DNA of 64,000 nucleotides from Planctomyces sp. SH-PL62 (GTDB taxonomy: Bacteria > Planctomycetota > Planctomycetia > Planctomycetales > Planctomycetaceae): assembly GCA_945893045.1 (NCBI GenBank), contig CAMDEA010000008.1, forward strand, positions 1 to 64,000. Reading direction: 5' to 3'. Positions within the stretch are counted from its first letter, which is position 1; every line of letters begins with the position of its first letter. A model generated the notes under the pieces. That model searched no databases and was not told where the DNA came from. It worked only from the letters and a program-made list of their open reading frames with translations. Positions 16,948 to 27,591 of the stretch are shown here, piece after piece. The position numbers and the translations under genes are program-made.

Positions 16948-17685
16948 GTGACTTTGACATCGCTTTCCAACCCGGTCAGCACTCACAGCGTCTATCAGGC
17001 GCGCGGCATCACGAAGGTGTACCGCATGGGTGAGGTGGAGGTGCATGCCCTGCGCGGCGTGGATTTGGATTTGTATGAAGGGGAATTCATCGTACTGCTC
17101 GGCCCGTCCGGCAGCGGCAAATCGACGTTGCTCAACATTCTCGGTGGGTTGGACGTGCCCACGGCCGGGACGGTGACGTATCGCGGCAAAGATCTCACCA
17201 GCGATGACGACGCGCTGCTGACCAGCTATCGCCGCAACCATGTCGGGTTCGTGTTTCAGTTCTATAACTTGATACCCAGCCTGACGGCACGCGAGAACGT
17301 CGCGCTGGTGACGGAGATCGCCAAGAACCCGATGGTGCCCAAGGATGCTTTGGAAATGGTCGGACTCGGCCATCGGTTGGATCACTTTCCAGCGCAGTTG
17401 TCCGGCGGTGAGCAGCAACGTGTCGCGATTGCTCGCGCAGTCTCGAAGCAACCCGATGTGCTGCTGTGCGACGAGCCGACCGGGGCGCTCGATATTCAGA
17501 CCGGCATTGTCGTGTTGGAAGTCATCCAGCGAGTGAATCAGGAACTCGGCACAACGACGGCCGTCATCACGCACAACGCGGCCATCGCCGACATGGCCGA
17601 CCGAGTGATCCATCTGGCCGACGGCCACATCACGACCGTCAAACGCAATACGCACAAGATTCCGCCGAGCGAACTGCGATGGTGA
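16948..17685 (+). CDS. ABC transporter ATP-binding protein, LolD/MacB type
   Basis: The 245-residue ATPase has Walker [19 protein letters not shown], the Q-loop in [20 protein letters not shown], signature [15 protein letters not shown], Walker [13 protein letters not shown] and the switch His in AVITHN. The FQ.YNL.P.LTA.ENV pattern places it in the LolD/MacB/FtsE-like group that drives MacB-fold permeases in lipoprotein sorting or export. No permease gene is adjacent: the next gene is convergent on the other strand. GTG 16948 is preferred (GGAGAG about ten bases upstream) over an in-frame TTG at 16879. Confidence 0.9.
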   Translation: MTLTSLSNPVSTHSVYQARGITKVYRMGEVEVHALRGVDLDLYEGEFIVLLGPSGSGKSTLLNILGGLDVPTAGTVTYRGKDLTSDDDALLTSYRRNHVGFVFQFYNLIPSLTARENVALVTEIAKNPMVPKDALEMVGLGHRLDHFPAQLSGGEQQRVAIARAVSKQPDVLLCDEPTGALDIQTGIVVLEVIQRVNQELGTTTAVITHNAAIADMADRVIHLADGHITTVKRNTHKIPPSELRW

Positions 17686-17692
17686 TGAAGGC

Positions 17693-18847
17693 TTATGCAG
17701 CGCGGCGGAATTGCGAGAGGCCCACCCGATTTCGGCAAGCATCCGAGATGGTGCCACAAATGAAAGTCACTTGGTCGTCGGTCAATTGAGTAAAAGTCGG
17801 CAGCATGATCGACGTCTGGCTGAGGGCATCGGTGATCGGCAGGTGTTCGCGGCGTTGCCGGGATTCCTCGCGGAACGGCGGCAGCGAATGCAGCGGTATG
17901 AACATCGGACGTGTGTCGATTCCCGCTTCCGCGAGCTTGGCGGACAGTTCGTCCCGCGTACCGCCGAATTGGTCTTCATCCACCGTGACGCAGTACATCC
18001 AGGGCGAAAGCTCCGCCCACGGCGCGACGGGTTGCAGGCCGATGCCCGGCACTTGGGATAACAGGCGGTTGTAGAGAGCGAAGATCTCCCTCCGCCGCTC
18101 GATGATGGCATCTCGCCGTTCCAACTGCGCGCACAGGATCGCGGCGGCTAAGTTGGTCAAGCGAAAGTTGTAGCCCGTGACCGGGAAGTAGTAGCGACGG
18201 TCGGGGTCCATCCCTTGGCCGCGCAGGATGCGGATGCGCGTGGCAAGTTGATCGTCGTTGAGACTCAGCGCGCCACCTTCTCCGCTGGTAAACAACTTGT
18301 TCCCGAAGAACGAGAATGTCGCGACGCTCGACAGACCACCGACCGGGCGACCCTTGTATTTGGCGAGCGTGGCTTCCGCGGCGTCCTCGACCACCCACAG
18401 CCCATGCACGGCGGCGATGTGGTTGATGCGGTCCATATCGGCCGGATGGCCCATCAGATGGACGCCGATGATGCCGCGCGTGCGGCGCGTGATCGCGTCT
18501 TCGATTCGCGCGGGGTCGATGCACCAGGTGTTGGGGTCCACATCGACAAAGACCGGCTCGGCACCAACGTAGCGCACCGCATTCGCGGTCGCGATGTAAG
18601 TCAGCGAAGGAACAATCACTTCGTCTCCAGGGCGAACTCCCAGCCCCAAGAGAGCCAAGTGGATCGCAACGGTGCCGTTGCAGCAGGCAATGGCCGAGCG
18701 TGTGTCGCACAAGCCAGCGAACTCAGTCTCGAACCGTTGCAGGTAGGCTCCTGACGAGGAGATCCAGGTGCTGCGGATGGCATCGACGACATAGTTTTCT
18801 TCATTGCCAGTGAGATCGGGCTGGGCAACAGGGATGTGTATTGTCAT
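17693..18847 (-). CDS. per: DegT/DnrJ/EryC1 aminotransferase, probable GDP-perosamine synthase
   Basis: The 384-residue PLP enzyme has its Schiff-base Lys at about residue 184 in FSFFGNKLFTSGEGGAL, the segments CNGTVAIHLALLGLGVRPGD, VPSLTYIATANAVRYVGAEP, VVEDAAEA and YNFRLTNLAAAILCAQLERR. These match the RfbE/Per group, which aminates GDP-4-keto-6-deoxymannose to GDP-perosamine. The substrate would be supplied by the GDP-mannose 4,6-dehydratase encoded at the head of the same operon, which is the main reason for this call. ATG 18847 gives the usual MTIHIPVAQPDL start; an upstream in-frame TTG (18892) is less likely. Other 4-amino sugars are possible products. Confidence 0.82.
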   Translation of the reverse strand: MTIHIPVAQPDLTGNEENYVVDAIRSTWISSSGAYLQRFETEFAGLCDTRSAIACCNGTVAIHLALLGLGVRPGDEVIVPSLTYIATANAVRYVGAEPVFVDVDPNTWCIDPARIEDAITRRTRGIIGVHLMGHPADMDRINHIAAVHGLWVVEDAAEATLAKYKGRPVGGLSSVATFSFFGNKLFTSGEGGALSLNDDQLATRIRILRGQGMDPDRRYYFPVTGYNFRLTNLAAAILCAQLERRDAIIERRREIFALYNRLLSQVPGIGLQPVAPWAELSPWMYCVTVDEDQFGGTRDELSAKLAEAGIDTRPMFIPLHSLPPFREESRQRREHLPITDALSQTSIMLPTFTQLTDDQVTFICGTISDACRNRVGLSQFRRAA

Positions 18848-18913
18848 GGGCCACTCGTGATTCTTGGAAAAGTCGTTTTGGAAGTTCGTCAATATCGTGC
18901 GTTTTGAGATCCA

Positions 18914-20332
18914 TTAACTCGCGCGGTGGCACCAGTTGAACCAGGGCTTGCTGTTGCGGTCGATTGGCAACGAGGAAGCAGCCGGAAGTTCTGGGGAGCG
19001 TCGAGAGGCCGCAGGACTGCTCACCATACGCGCAATCTCATCAACAACTTTGACGCTACAGAGATCATTGGAATTCGCGCCCATCTCGCGCAACCGCCTC
19101 GCGGATTGGTCGATGAGCCGGCAAGGTGCCAGGCGGTGCTCGATCTGCTCGGTAAACTCCAGAAACAGTTGCAAGTATCGTGCGGTGTCGAATTGCGCCA
19201 GTGCATACTGTCGTGATTCCTTCCCGCGGCGCAATCGCTCTTGTGGCTGAGTGACAAGGCGTTCGAGGATCGAGCCTATCTGCGGAACCGTGTCGATTTG
19301 GCAAACGATGTCTTCAGGGAACTCGGCGTAGTACCCGTGCTTCCAAACGATCGTGGGTACGCCCGCCAACAGCGAAGTGACCAGACTGGCGGAACTTTCG
19401 CCCATGTGGGGGTTGCGGAGGTTAATCACGATGTCAGCTTGCCGAAGGTGCTGTGAAAGGACCGCGTCTTCTTGATAGCCATGCAATGTGACGATGTCTT
19501 CCAGACCGTGTTGCCGGATCAATTCCGTGAGTTGCGACCTATAACCGTCGTTCCCCGCTCCAATCACATCGAAGCGAACTGCTTGCCGAAGTAACGGACT
19601 GTTGCCAATGGCCTCGATGGTGGCGTGAATGAGCTTGTTCGAATTGAGCACGCCGTAGGTCAGCAGCCGCAGACCTGTCGTGGCAGACGAATGAGGCCTA
19701 GTCGCCTGGCGACTCCAACCGGCCGTGGGGCCGAATTGCGGAAAATCAATCGCTTCCACGGGGCCGAAACCGGCGTCCCGCAGTCGTGCTTGAGCGTATC
19801 GCGAATGCACGATGACGCCCAAAGACCTCTTCAATGCCGGATGAAACAAGGGCCATTCGAGCCGCCCTGGATCGTCGAGTGCATCGGGAATCTCTCCGGC
19901 GAGAATACGGCGTCCGTGCTCTGCCGCCTCGGCCCCGTGCGACGCCCGCAGCATTCGGGACAAGAGATCCCGGTCCTGTTTCTTGAGCAGGCAATAGCCC
20001 CAGAAAAAATCTCGCATCACGACGTCATGCAGGATGACGATTCCGGGCCAGGCTTGCGCGTATTCGTAGATCTCGCCGTGAAAAAGAAAGTTGTCTCCCA
20101 TGTTGTAGACCGCAACATCGTGTTGACGGACTTCAGTCAGCACATCCGGATCGCAATTAGGACCGATGATTTGGCAGCGAATGCGGGAAGGACGGACACA
20201 ACCGAACTCCGGGTTTTGGGGAGCGAACAGGGTGACTTCATGCCCAGCCTCGGCCAGCGCTGCAACGATGGCCTCACTATAAGTGCCAATGGCGCTCTGT
20301 GAATAATACGGTGTAAACCAAGCGATTCGCAT
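18914..20332 (-). CDS. Glycosyltransferase, GT4-like
   Basis: The 472-residue protein opens MRIAWFTPYYSQSAIGTYSE and continues AALAEAGHEVTLFAP, the first Rossmann unit of GT-B enzymes. The donor-binding half shows LRLLTYGVLNSNKLIHATIE, RFDVIGAGNDGYRSQLTELI, DIVTLHGYQEDAVLSQHLRQ, ADIVINLRNPHMGESSASL and LLAGVPTIVW, where the Glu of GESSASL is in the place of the GT4 EX7E motif. About 100 extra residues at the C-terminus are unusual. It lies eight bases downstream of the next glycosyltransferase gene in the operon and should add a sugar to the repeat unit made here. Confidence 0.87.
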   Translation of the reverse strand: MRIAWFTPYYSQSAIGTYSEAIVAALAEAGHEVTLFAPQNPEFGCVRPSRIRCQIIGPNCDPDVLTEVRQHDVAVYNMGDNFLFHGEIYEYAQAWPGIVILHDVVMRDFFWGYCLLKKQDRDLLSRMLRASHGAEAAEHGRRILAGEIPDALDDPGRLEWPLFHPALKRSLGVIVHSRYAQARLRDAGFGPVEAIDFPQFGPTAGWSRQATRPHSSATTGLRLLTYGVLNSNKLIHATIEAIGNSPLLRQAVRFDVIGAGNDGYRSQLTELIRQHGLEDIVTLHGYQEDAVLSQHLRQADIVINLRNPHMGESSASLVTSLLAGVPTIVWKHGYYAEFPEDIVCQIDTVPQIGSILERLVTQPQERLRRGKESRQYALAQFDTARYLQLFLEFTEQIEHRLAPCRLIDQSARRLREMGANSNDLCSVKVVDEIARMVSSPAASRRSPELPAASSLPIDRNSKPWFNWCHRAS

Positions 20333-20340
20333 GACAGTGG

Positions 20341-21384
20341 TTAGCCCAATAGCGTGTCGAGAATGTGGTCCCAGTCGATGCGATGATGCTTCAGCGTCTG
20401 ATGGGCGGCGTTTCCCATGTCGCGGGCGAGCGAACGATTCGACCAGAGGTCTTCCATGGCGGCTGCCAATGACGTGGGAGTCGGGTCCAACAGGCGGCCG
20501 TTGCAATTGTGAACCACCAACTCATTGACCCCACCGGAATCCGTAAAGCTGAGCACGGCTTTGTGCGCATGAAACGCTTCGAGTGTCACGTAACCGTAAG
20601 AGTCCTCATCAAATGGAAGATAGACGGCCGCCAAGGCTCCGTTCATCCAGCGAGCCTTTTCCTCTTCGCTGATCCAACCTAGCCGGACCACTCTGTCTTC
20701 CAACCGATGCTTGGCAATCAAACGGTCGAGCGTAAGCCCATATTCCTCGGAATCGGGCCGGCCTGCCAAGACGAGTTTGAACGGCGAGCGGACGTGGCAC
20801 ATGGCTTCGATGGCGATGTGCTGGCGTTTGGCGGCCGTCATGCGGCTGGGATAGAAGAAGTAATCGCCGTATTCGCCGAGCCCAAATAGCTCTGGTCGAT
20901 CCAGCGGTGGATAAAGCACGTCCGTGGCCTCGATGCCGTTAAATTGTTTTAAGCGTCCCGCCACGATGTGCGAGTTCGTGTAGATCGCCTGGGCCTCGCG
21001 CAGGTGCTCGTTGTCAGCCTGGATGATCATCTCTCGCAACGAACGGTTTGCGGCGGTGTCTGGCATTCCAGACATTTCCGTTCCCCACAGCTCATAGACC
21101 TGCCGGAACTGATGCAACAGCCACAGTCGTTTGTTGACCCCCGGCGCGAGATAGGCGGGAAACTTGAACGCAATCGTGAGGTCGGCTTGAGCGCAATTCA
21201 CATTCATCAACCGGCAGGCGAGCATGTGGTCGGCGATCGCTTGCGGTGGATACCACTTGAATGGCAAGCGGACGAGATCGACTTGGTGGCCCCGCGCCAC
21301 GATTCGCGCGGCGAGACTGTCGGCGAGATACTCCGCGCCGCCGCGAACAAAGGGTGCTTGCACGTTGACGATGGAGACTCTCAT
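20341..21384 (-). CDS. Glycosyltransferase, GT4 (tandem duplicate A)
   Basis: The 347-residue GT-B protein starts MRVSIVNVQAPFVRGGAEYL, a nucleotide-sugar transferase opening with the GGAE acceptor loop, and has YPSRMTAAKRQHIAIEAMCH, RVVRLGWISEEEKARWMNGA, YLPFDEDSYGYVTLEAFHAH and SGGVNELV with the EX7E pair (E of DEDSYG and E of TLEAF). It is clearly paralogous to the following gene in the operon. Its ATG overlaps the stop of that gene as ATGA. A frame extension upstream of 21384 has no start signal. Probable mannose- or perosamine-type transferase by context; specificity cannot be read. Confidence 0.9.
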   Translation of the reverse strand: MRVSIVNVQAPFVRGGAEYLADSLAARIVARGHQVDLVRLPFKWYPPQAIADHMLACRLMNVNCAQADLTIAFKFPAYLAPGVNKRLWLLHQFRQVYELWGTEMSGMPDTAANRSLREMIIQADNEHLREAQAIYTNSHIVAGRLKQFNGIEATDVLYPPLDRPELFGLGEYGDYFFYPSRMTAAKRQHIAIEAMCHVRSPFKLVLAGRPDSEEYGLTLDRLIAKHRLEDRVVRLGWISEEEKARWMNGALAAVYLPFDEDSYGYVTLEAFHAHKAVLSFTDSGGVNELVVHNCNGRLLDPTPTSLAAAMEDLWSNRSLARDMGNAAHQTLKHHRIDWDHILDTLLG

Positions 21385-22430
21385 GCGACCATGCTCCCGA
21401 TGACATGGTCCCAGTTGATGCAGTACTCCTTGAGAGTCGCATTGGCCGCCCTTCCCAACTCTGCGGCCTGCTGACGGTCGAGCCACAACCGATTCATCGC
21501 CTCGGCCAAGGGTTCCGCCTGTGGGGGCACGACAAGACCATTGTGGCGATCACGAATGACTTCATTCGGACCACCGGAATCGCTGAGCGTGATGACGGGC
21601 TTATGTGAGTGGAACGCCTCCAAAGTGACGTAGCCGTAAGAGTCCTCGTCGTAGGCGAGATAAAGCACACCGCAGCTTTCGGCAATCCAGCGGGCTTTCT
21701 CTTCCTCCGAGACCCAACCCAGCATTTGCACGCGGTCCTGCAGGCCGAGTCGCTGAATCTGGCTCTGCAATTCTTTCTCATACACCGGAGTGTCGCCCGT
21801 GCCGATGATGACCAGCCGCAAGGGAGGCCGAACATATTGCATGGCCTCGATGGCCAGATGCTGGCGTTTAATGCGTGACAACCGGCTGGGATAAACGATG
21901 TAGTCACCGAACGGACCAGGCCGAAACGGGTGGCCGGTGGATAGTGGGGGATACAACACCGCCTGCGGTTCGATGTTGTTGAATCGCCGCAAACGATCGG
22001 CGACGACTTTTGAATTCGTGAAGATCTTGCGGCATTCACGGAGATAGACGTTGTCGGATTGGTGCATCATGTCACGGTAATGGCGACCCTCTTCGTCATC
22101 GGGCATCCCGCACCACTCGGTTCCCCACAGATCGTAGGCTTCGCGATGGTGATGAATGAACCACGCGACTTTGTTTGGATGTTGGAGCGCGTACGAGGGG
22201 TAACGGATGGTGATCAACAGATCGATGCGGTCTCCAGCGGACTCCGTGAGATCAAAGAGACGCAGCGCCGTGGTCTGCTCAGGAACCTGACGCCAATACG
22301 AGTAAAACGGAAACATGACTGTCTCCGTTTCATAGCCGCGCACCACGAACTCGCGTTGCAAATCCTCAACGATCTTGGTTCCGCCTCCTTTGATAAAGGG
22401 AACGTAGGTGGAGGCTACGACAACTCTCAT
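21381..22430 (-). CDS. Glycosyltransferase, GT4 (tandem duplicate B)
   Basis: The 349-residue protein starts MRVVVASTYVPFIKGGGTKI and shares with the neighbour the blocks YPSRLSRIKRQHLAIEAMQY, RVQMLGWVSEEEKARWIAES, YLAYDEDSYGYVTLEAFHSH and SGGPNEVI. Both also have the unusual segment on the acceptor side, LLITIRYPSYALQHPNKVAW then FIHHHREAYDLWGTEWCGMP, matching LTIAFKFPAYLAPGVNKRLW then LLHQFRQVYELWGTEMSGMP in copy A. The gene overlaps its neighbours by ATGA on both sides, so it is tightly coupled. A recent duplication giving two related linkages is the simplest view. Confidence 0.9.
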   Translation of the reverse strand: MRVVVASTYVPFIKGGGTKIVEDLQREFVVRGYETETVMFPFYSYWRQVPEQTTALRLFDLTESAGDRIDLLITIRYPSYALQHPNKVAWFIHHHREAYDLWGTEWCGMPDDEEGRHYRDMMHQSDNVYLRECRKIFTNSKVVADRLRRFNNIEPQAVLYPPLSTGHPFRPGPFGDYIVYPSRLSRIKRQHLAIEAMQYVRPPLRLVIIGTGDTPVYEKELQSQIQRLGLQDRVQMLGWVSEEEKARWIAESCGVLYLAYDEDSYGYVTLEAFHSHKPVITLSDSGGPNEVIRDRHNGLVVPPQAEPLAEAMNRLWLDRQQAAELGRAANATLKEYCINWDHVIGSMVA

Positions 22431-23758
22431 GCGGCCTCCCTGCGGCAGGCGTCCGTCGGATGTGATTTGGGATGATGTGTCGCCACCGGTGCCGCCGTGC
22501 GATCCAATTCCCAGCACTTGGTGATCGTGGCCCAGAAGTCCGGTTGCGACATCGACTGGGCGGCGCGTTCCAAACTCGCTTGCAGTTCACTCACAGGCTG
22601 CGGAGACAAAATGATCGCCCAGCCAAGATATCCCACACTGCGAAAGCCGTATTGCTTCGCCAAATGACTGATCCCGTCGGAGGACCACAACGTCACATGT
22701 TGCCCAAATTCGGTCGAAAGATAGGGCCAATGTGCGTCATGCTCGCCGGAGCGATACAGGCCGGTTGTCAGCACCAGCACGCCGTTGGGCTTGAGGATTC
22801 TGCGCCAATCGCGAGCCGCCTCATGAGGCGTAACGAGGTGTTCCATGACTTCAAACGCAGTGACCACATCAAACGTGCCATCCGGTATGTCGCGGAGATC
22901 CCCGATGTGAAATTTCTCGGCAAGAAATGGCTGATCGATGTATTGGTCGTACTGCCACGCCTCCATGCCCGCATTGCGCAACATACTGGTCAGCAGCCCG
23001 TAGCCGCCGCCGTAATCCAACAGGGTGGAATCGCGCTCGATGATTCCCGACTGAACGAAGGCCCGCAGATACGAATACACGGTGAAGTTTCGTTGGAACC
23101 GCCCTTGGTCCGGATTGTCCAGCAAGGGGTGCGCTTCACGATGATAGGCCTCCTGGAGCCAGTGCGGATTGGAAACTTGCAACGACTGGCAAGCCACGCA
23201 TTCGGAGTAGTCCGCCTGGTAGCGCCCGTGAAGAACTGGCAGCGTCCATTTGAACGCCAGTTGTCCTTCGCAAATGCGGCAGACGCGATCGGCCTGGATG
23301 ACGGAGAGGCACCCGGCCTCAACCTGGGAGGCGTCCGACGAAGCCATACCATCGAGCACTGCAACGCATGCCCGGCGCAAGTCGCCGACCTGTGAGCGCA
23401 CCTCTAAGACCGTTTGTTTTTGCAGCGAGTGCAACCCATCCTGACGTGCTACGAGCAGGCTTTGAATCTCCTCCTGGCGGCCATGCTGTTGGCTCTGTTC
23501 CAAAAGCATTTGGTGCAATTGCTCCAGCAACTTGGACCGTTGCCGAGCCCTTCGAAAAAGTCGATCGCGCAGATATCGAAATGGCCGTGAAATCAGACCT
23601 TCGATTTTCTTGAGACGCTTTTTGATCGACTTGCCGAGACGAACCCGCATGCGTGATAGATCTGAGATCAATCTCGCGCGGTGTGCGAGGGAAACAGCAG
23701 GAACATCGTCTTCGGCTAACGCTTGCTGCATGCGCCTCATGATTTCTTGCTTATCCAT
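22427..23758 (-). CDS. Class I SAM methyltransferase with N-terminal coiled coil and zinc-binding segment
   Basis: The 443-residue protein has a basic, coiled-coil-like N-terminus (about residues 20-110), a four-cysteine segment (CRICEG ... YSECVACQSLQ, about residues 160-195) of the kind seen before sugar C-methyltransferase domains, and a SAM-binding core with motif I LLDYGGGYGLLTSMLRNAG, FDVVTAFEVMEHLVTPHEAA and ILKPNGVLVLTTGL. It could methylate a sugar or a glycan end and so limit chain length. The N-terminal coiled coil would suit such a length-control role, but that is inferred. ATG 23758 lies inside the end of the upstream GNAT gene. Confidence 0.85.
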   Translation of the reverse strand: MDKQEIMRRMQQALAEDDVPAVSLAHRARLISDLSRMRVRLGKSIKKRLKKIEGLISRPFRYLRDRLFRRARQRSKLLEQLHQMLLEQSQQHGRQEEIQSLLVARQDGLHSLQKQTVLEVRSQVGDLRRACVAVLDGMASSDASQVEAGCLSVIQADRVCRICEGQLAFKWTLPVLHGRYQADYSECVACQSLQVSNPHWLQEAYHREAHPLLDNPDQGRFQRNFTVYSYLRAFVQSGIIERDSTLLDYGGGYGLLTSMLRNAGMEAWQYDQYIDQPFLAEKFHIGDLRDIPDGTFDVVTAFEVMEHLVTPHEAARDWRRILKPNGVLVLTTGLYRSGEHDAHWPYLSTEFGQHVTLWSSDGISHLAKQYGFRSVGYLGWAIILSPQPVSELQASLERAAQSMSQPDFWATITKCWELDRTAAPVATHHPKSHPTDACRREAA

Positions 23759-24230
23759 GATTCTTGTCCCTGAGGTCACAGAATCCGACCAATTGCTCAT
23801 CGGTCGGTGGATCGAAGACATAGCCCAAACTCTCGTACAGCCGCCGCGCTCTCACGTTGTCTTGGAACACTCGCAAGCGAATTCGAGGAGCACCCTGACA
23901 ACGTGCGATCTGGTGCAGATACAACATGAAGGCTCGTGCCAATCCGGTTCCGCGCGCATCCGGGTGCAATGCGATTCCCAAGCTGGGAATCTGATAACCC
24001 TCGTCCCAGCCTCGGAGCATGCCGTACGCCAGCACTCGGCCGGCGACAGCCGCCACGCAGTAGCAATCACGGCCGTCATAGAGCGCGATCGAATGGGCCT
24101 GGGCCGCGGTCAATGGATGGGGATGAAAGAACTTGTCGTCGCCCTGTTCGATCAGAGTCTGGAAAAAGTCCCACAGCCACGTCGCGTGGTGTGAGCGAAC
24201 GACGGAAAACTCCAATGATGTGTCGTTCAT
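23751..24230 (-). CDS. GNAT-family acetyltransferase of the polysaccharide operon
   Basis: The 159-residue protein has KFFHPHPLTAAQAHSIALYD near the start, the acetyl-CoA loop LGIALHPDARGTGLARAFM and LRVFQDNVRARRLYESLGYV. The FFHPHPLT opening is typical of GNAT proteins in O-antigen and capsule loci. Because perosamine is often N-acylated, this enzyme might acetylate the 4-amino group of GDP-perosamine, though the characterised perosamine acetyltransferases known to me belong to a different fold. It overlaps the methyltransferase gene by eight bases. Confidence 0.87.
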   Translation of the reverse strand: MNDTSLEFSVVRSHHATWLWDFFQTLIEQGDDKFFHPHPLTAAQAHSIALYDGRDCYCVAAVAGRVLAYGMLRGWDEGYQIPSLGIALHPDARGTGLARAFMLYLHQIARCQGAPRIRLRVFQDNVRARRLYESLGYVFDPPTDEQLVGFCDLRDKNHG

Positions 24231-24269
24231 CGGCGGCCTCCCTGCCGAATCGAGAGCGTTCCAGGTTAT

Positions 24270-26207
24270 TCACGCTGCCTTCAACGTGGCACCAGCAACT
24301 TCCGTCAGTTCGCCCCGATCCACTTGGACAATTCGGGTCGCTAGTGCCAACGTACTTTGACGGTGCGTAATCATGATCAACGTCCGGCCTCGACCGTGTT
24401 CCAACAGAGCGTCGTGGATCAGCTTTTCACTTTCGACGTCGATCTGATTGGTCGCTTCGTCAAGGATCAGGATTTCGGAATTGCGCAGTAGAGCACGGGC
24501 CAGCGCGATCCGTTGTCGCTGTCCGCCGCTCAGTCGCTGGCCATTGGGGCCCACCGGCGTCTCGTAACCTTGCGCGAACTCGCTGATGAAATCGTGCGCC
24601 TTGGCCTTCTTCGCCGCCTCAACAACTTCTTCATTGGTGGCCTCCCAGCGGCCATAGCGGATGTTGTGCAGGATGGATTCGTTGAAGAACTCGGACTGTT
24701 GCGAAACGATGGCGATGCGACTGCGAAGGTCGTAGAGCGCCAGATCCTTGAGCGACGTATTGTCGATGAGGACGGCCCCTTGTTGGGGGTCAAAGAACCG
24801 GCACATGAGGTTCATCAAGGTACTCTTGCCGCCGCCGTTCGGGCCCACGACGGCCAGGCGCTCGCCGAACGGAATCGTGAGATTGACGTTCCTCAGCACG
24901 TTATGCGTCCCGTCGTAGCTGAAGGTGACGTCCTGAAACTTGATGCAGCCATGTGGCTTGGAGAGCTGTTTCGGTTCGGCGGGATCGACGATTTGCGTTT
25001 GCTTGTCGAGCAACGGGTACAGCAAGTCCGCCGCGGCCGAACCGAAGTTGATGCCGCTAATCACGCCCGACAGCTTACGCAGCGGTTCGGTGGCACCAAT
25101 GAGCAGGCCGAAGACCACGCTCAGTTCGGCGATGGTCATGGGCTGGTCGGTCATGCGAATGCCGAGGATATGGGTTTCCTGCGTGATGACGAGATACGCC
25201 GCTGCGCCCAGGCTCGTACACAAAGCGGCGATGCCGAAGACTTCGGTGATGGGATTCGCGAGGGCGTTGTAGAAACTGGCCAGGACACCCATGCGGCGCA
25301 TCTCTTTGGTCGAAATGCGAAATCGCTCCTGCTCGAACGGTTCCATCGTGTTGGCCTGCACGGTTCCCAGTGCGCTGAAGACTTCCAGCATGACGTGGTG
25401 AAAGCCGAGCGAACGATCCAAGGCCTGCCGCGCCAATCCTCGAATCTTTCGATTCAGCCAGACCATGAGCACGAACATCAGGGGCGCAAAGATCAAAGAC
25501 GCGAGCGTGACGCGCCACGAAACCATCAGCGCCAGCACGAGGCAGGAGATGATTCGCAGCGGTTCAGAGAGGAGCCCGCCATAGAACGAGGTAATTCCCT
25601 GAGCCAAGCCGTCCGTGGTGTGAGTGATGCAGGCGGTAAAGCCGCTCGTGCCCAGGGAGTTGAAGCCGTGGCGATCCAGCGTGACGGCTTTGCTGAAAAT
25701 TCGGAGGCGGACTTCTCGGGCAATGCACTGCGAGACATAGCTCACCAGAACGGTGTTGGCCATGCCGAAGAACTGCTTCAAGACCGTCCCGCAAACCACC
25801 AGCGCCAGAACCAAAACCACTGTGGAAAACGGTTGAGTCGGCAGCCACTTTTCCACCCACGGTTGCAGGCTTTCATGCGAGTGAAGAGAGGCCTGCTCGG
25901 CAGCCAGCTTGGCACCGAGCAGATCTTTTTTTAGCCGGAGCTTGTGGTAGCTGCCGTCCGTCTTGGGAGGCAGAACCGTCTCCTGGTAATCTTTTCCTAG
26001 AGCAGCGACTTTTTCCTGAGCCGCAAGAATTCGTTTCTCATTCCAAGACTGCAGGTTGTCGCCATGAACCATGGTTTCGATGGCGGGAAAGAGCGCGACG
26101 ATATTCGCGCCCCACAACGTCGCCATGACGAACGAGCACAAGATCCCAGCACTGAGCGGCAGCCAGTGACGCCACGCTTCTCGCAGTGCTCGGTAGAAGT
26201 TATTCAT
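24270..26207 (-). CDS. ABC exporter, MsbA-like fused permease-ATPase
   Basis: The 645-residue half-transporter has an N-terminal membrane domain (first span AGILCSFVMATLWGANIVAL, an unusually long hydrophilic loop of about 85 residues, then spans such as FSTVVLVLALVVCGTVL and ISCLVLALMVSWRVTLASLI) and a C-terminal ATPase with Walker A AVVGPNGGGKSTLMNLMC, signature LSGGQRQRIALARALL, Walker B ILILDEATNQID and the switch His in MITHRQ. It likely flips or exports a lipid-linked glycan. ATG 26207 is supported by an AAGGAGG ten bases upstream. The long first periplasmic loop is the odd feature. Confidence 0.92.
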   Translation of the reverse strand: MNNFYRALREAWRHWLPLSAGILCSFVMATLWGANIVALFPAIETMVHGDNLQSWNEKRILAAQEKVAALGKDYQETVLPPKTDGSYHKLRLKKDLLGAKLAAEQASLHSHESLQPWVEKWLPTQPFSTVVLVLALVVCGTVLKQFFGMANTVLVSYVSQCIAREVRLRIFSKAVTLDRHGFNSLGTSGFTACITHTTDGLAQGITSFYGGLLSEPLRIISCLVLALMVSWRVTLASLIFAPLMFVLMVWLNRKIRGLARQALDRSLGFHHVMLEVFSALGTVQANTMEPFEQERFRISTKEMRRMGVLASFYNALANPITEVFGIAALCTSLGAAAYLVITQETHILGIRMTDQPMTIAELSVVFGLLIGATEPLRKLSGVISGINFGSAAADLLYPLLDKQTQIVDPAEPKQLSKPHGCIKFQDVTFSYDGTHNVLRNVNLTIPFGERLAVVGPNGGGKSTLMNLMCRFFDPQQGAVLIDNTSLKDLALYDLRSRIAIVSQQSEFFNESILHNIRYGRWEATNEEVVEAAKKAKAHDFISEFAQGYETPVGPNGQRLSGGQRQRIALARALLRNSEILILDEATNQIDVESEKLIHDALLEHGRGRTLIMITHRQSTLALATRIVQVDRGELTEVAGATLKAA

Positions 26208-26308
26208 GGACTCGCAGCCTCCTTGCTGCAAGCGAAACGTCGCGCGCTTCGTCTGCCGGGTTCAACTCGTTGGAAATCATGAGTACGAAAGCTGCGTGGT
26301 CAGACGCA

Positions 26309-27481
<1,173 letters not shown>

Positions 27482-27591
27482 CTAAGCGAAATGAGTCAAG
27501 CCGGAATCCTCTGGAAGAATGGCCTCGAACCAATTGCTCCGGGTGACATCTCAAACGCGTCAGGGCGCACGACGCAGTTTGCGAATTGTCC

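Noticed and set aside
24513-25934. Open frame of about 473 codons on the plus strand
   Set aside because: It lies wholly antisense to the ABC exporter, whose Walker and signature motifs are clear. The antisense translation has no recognisable domain.
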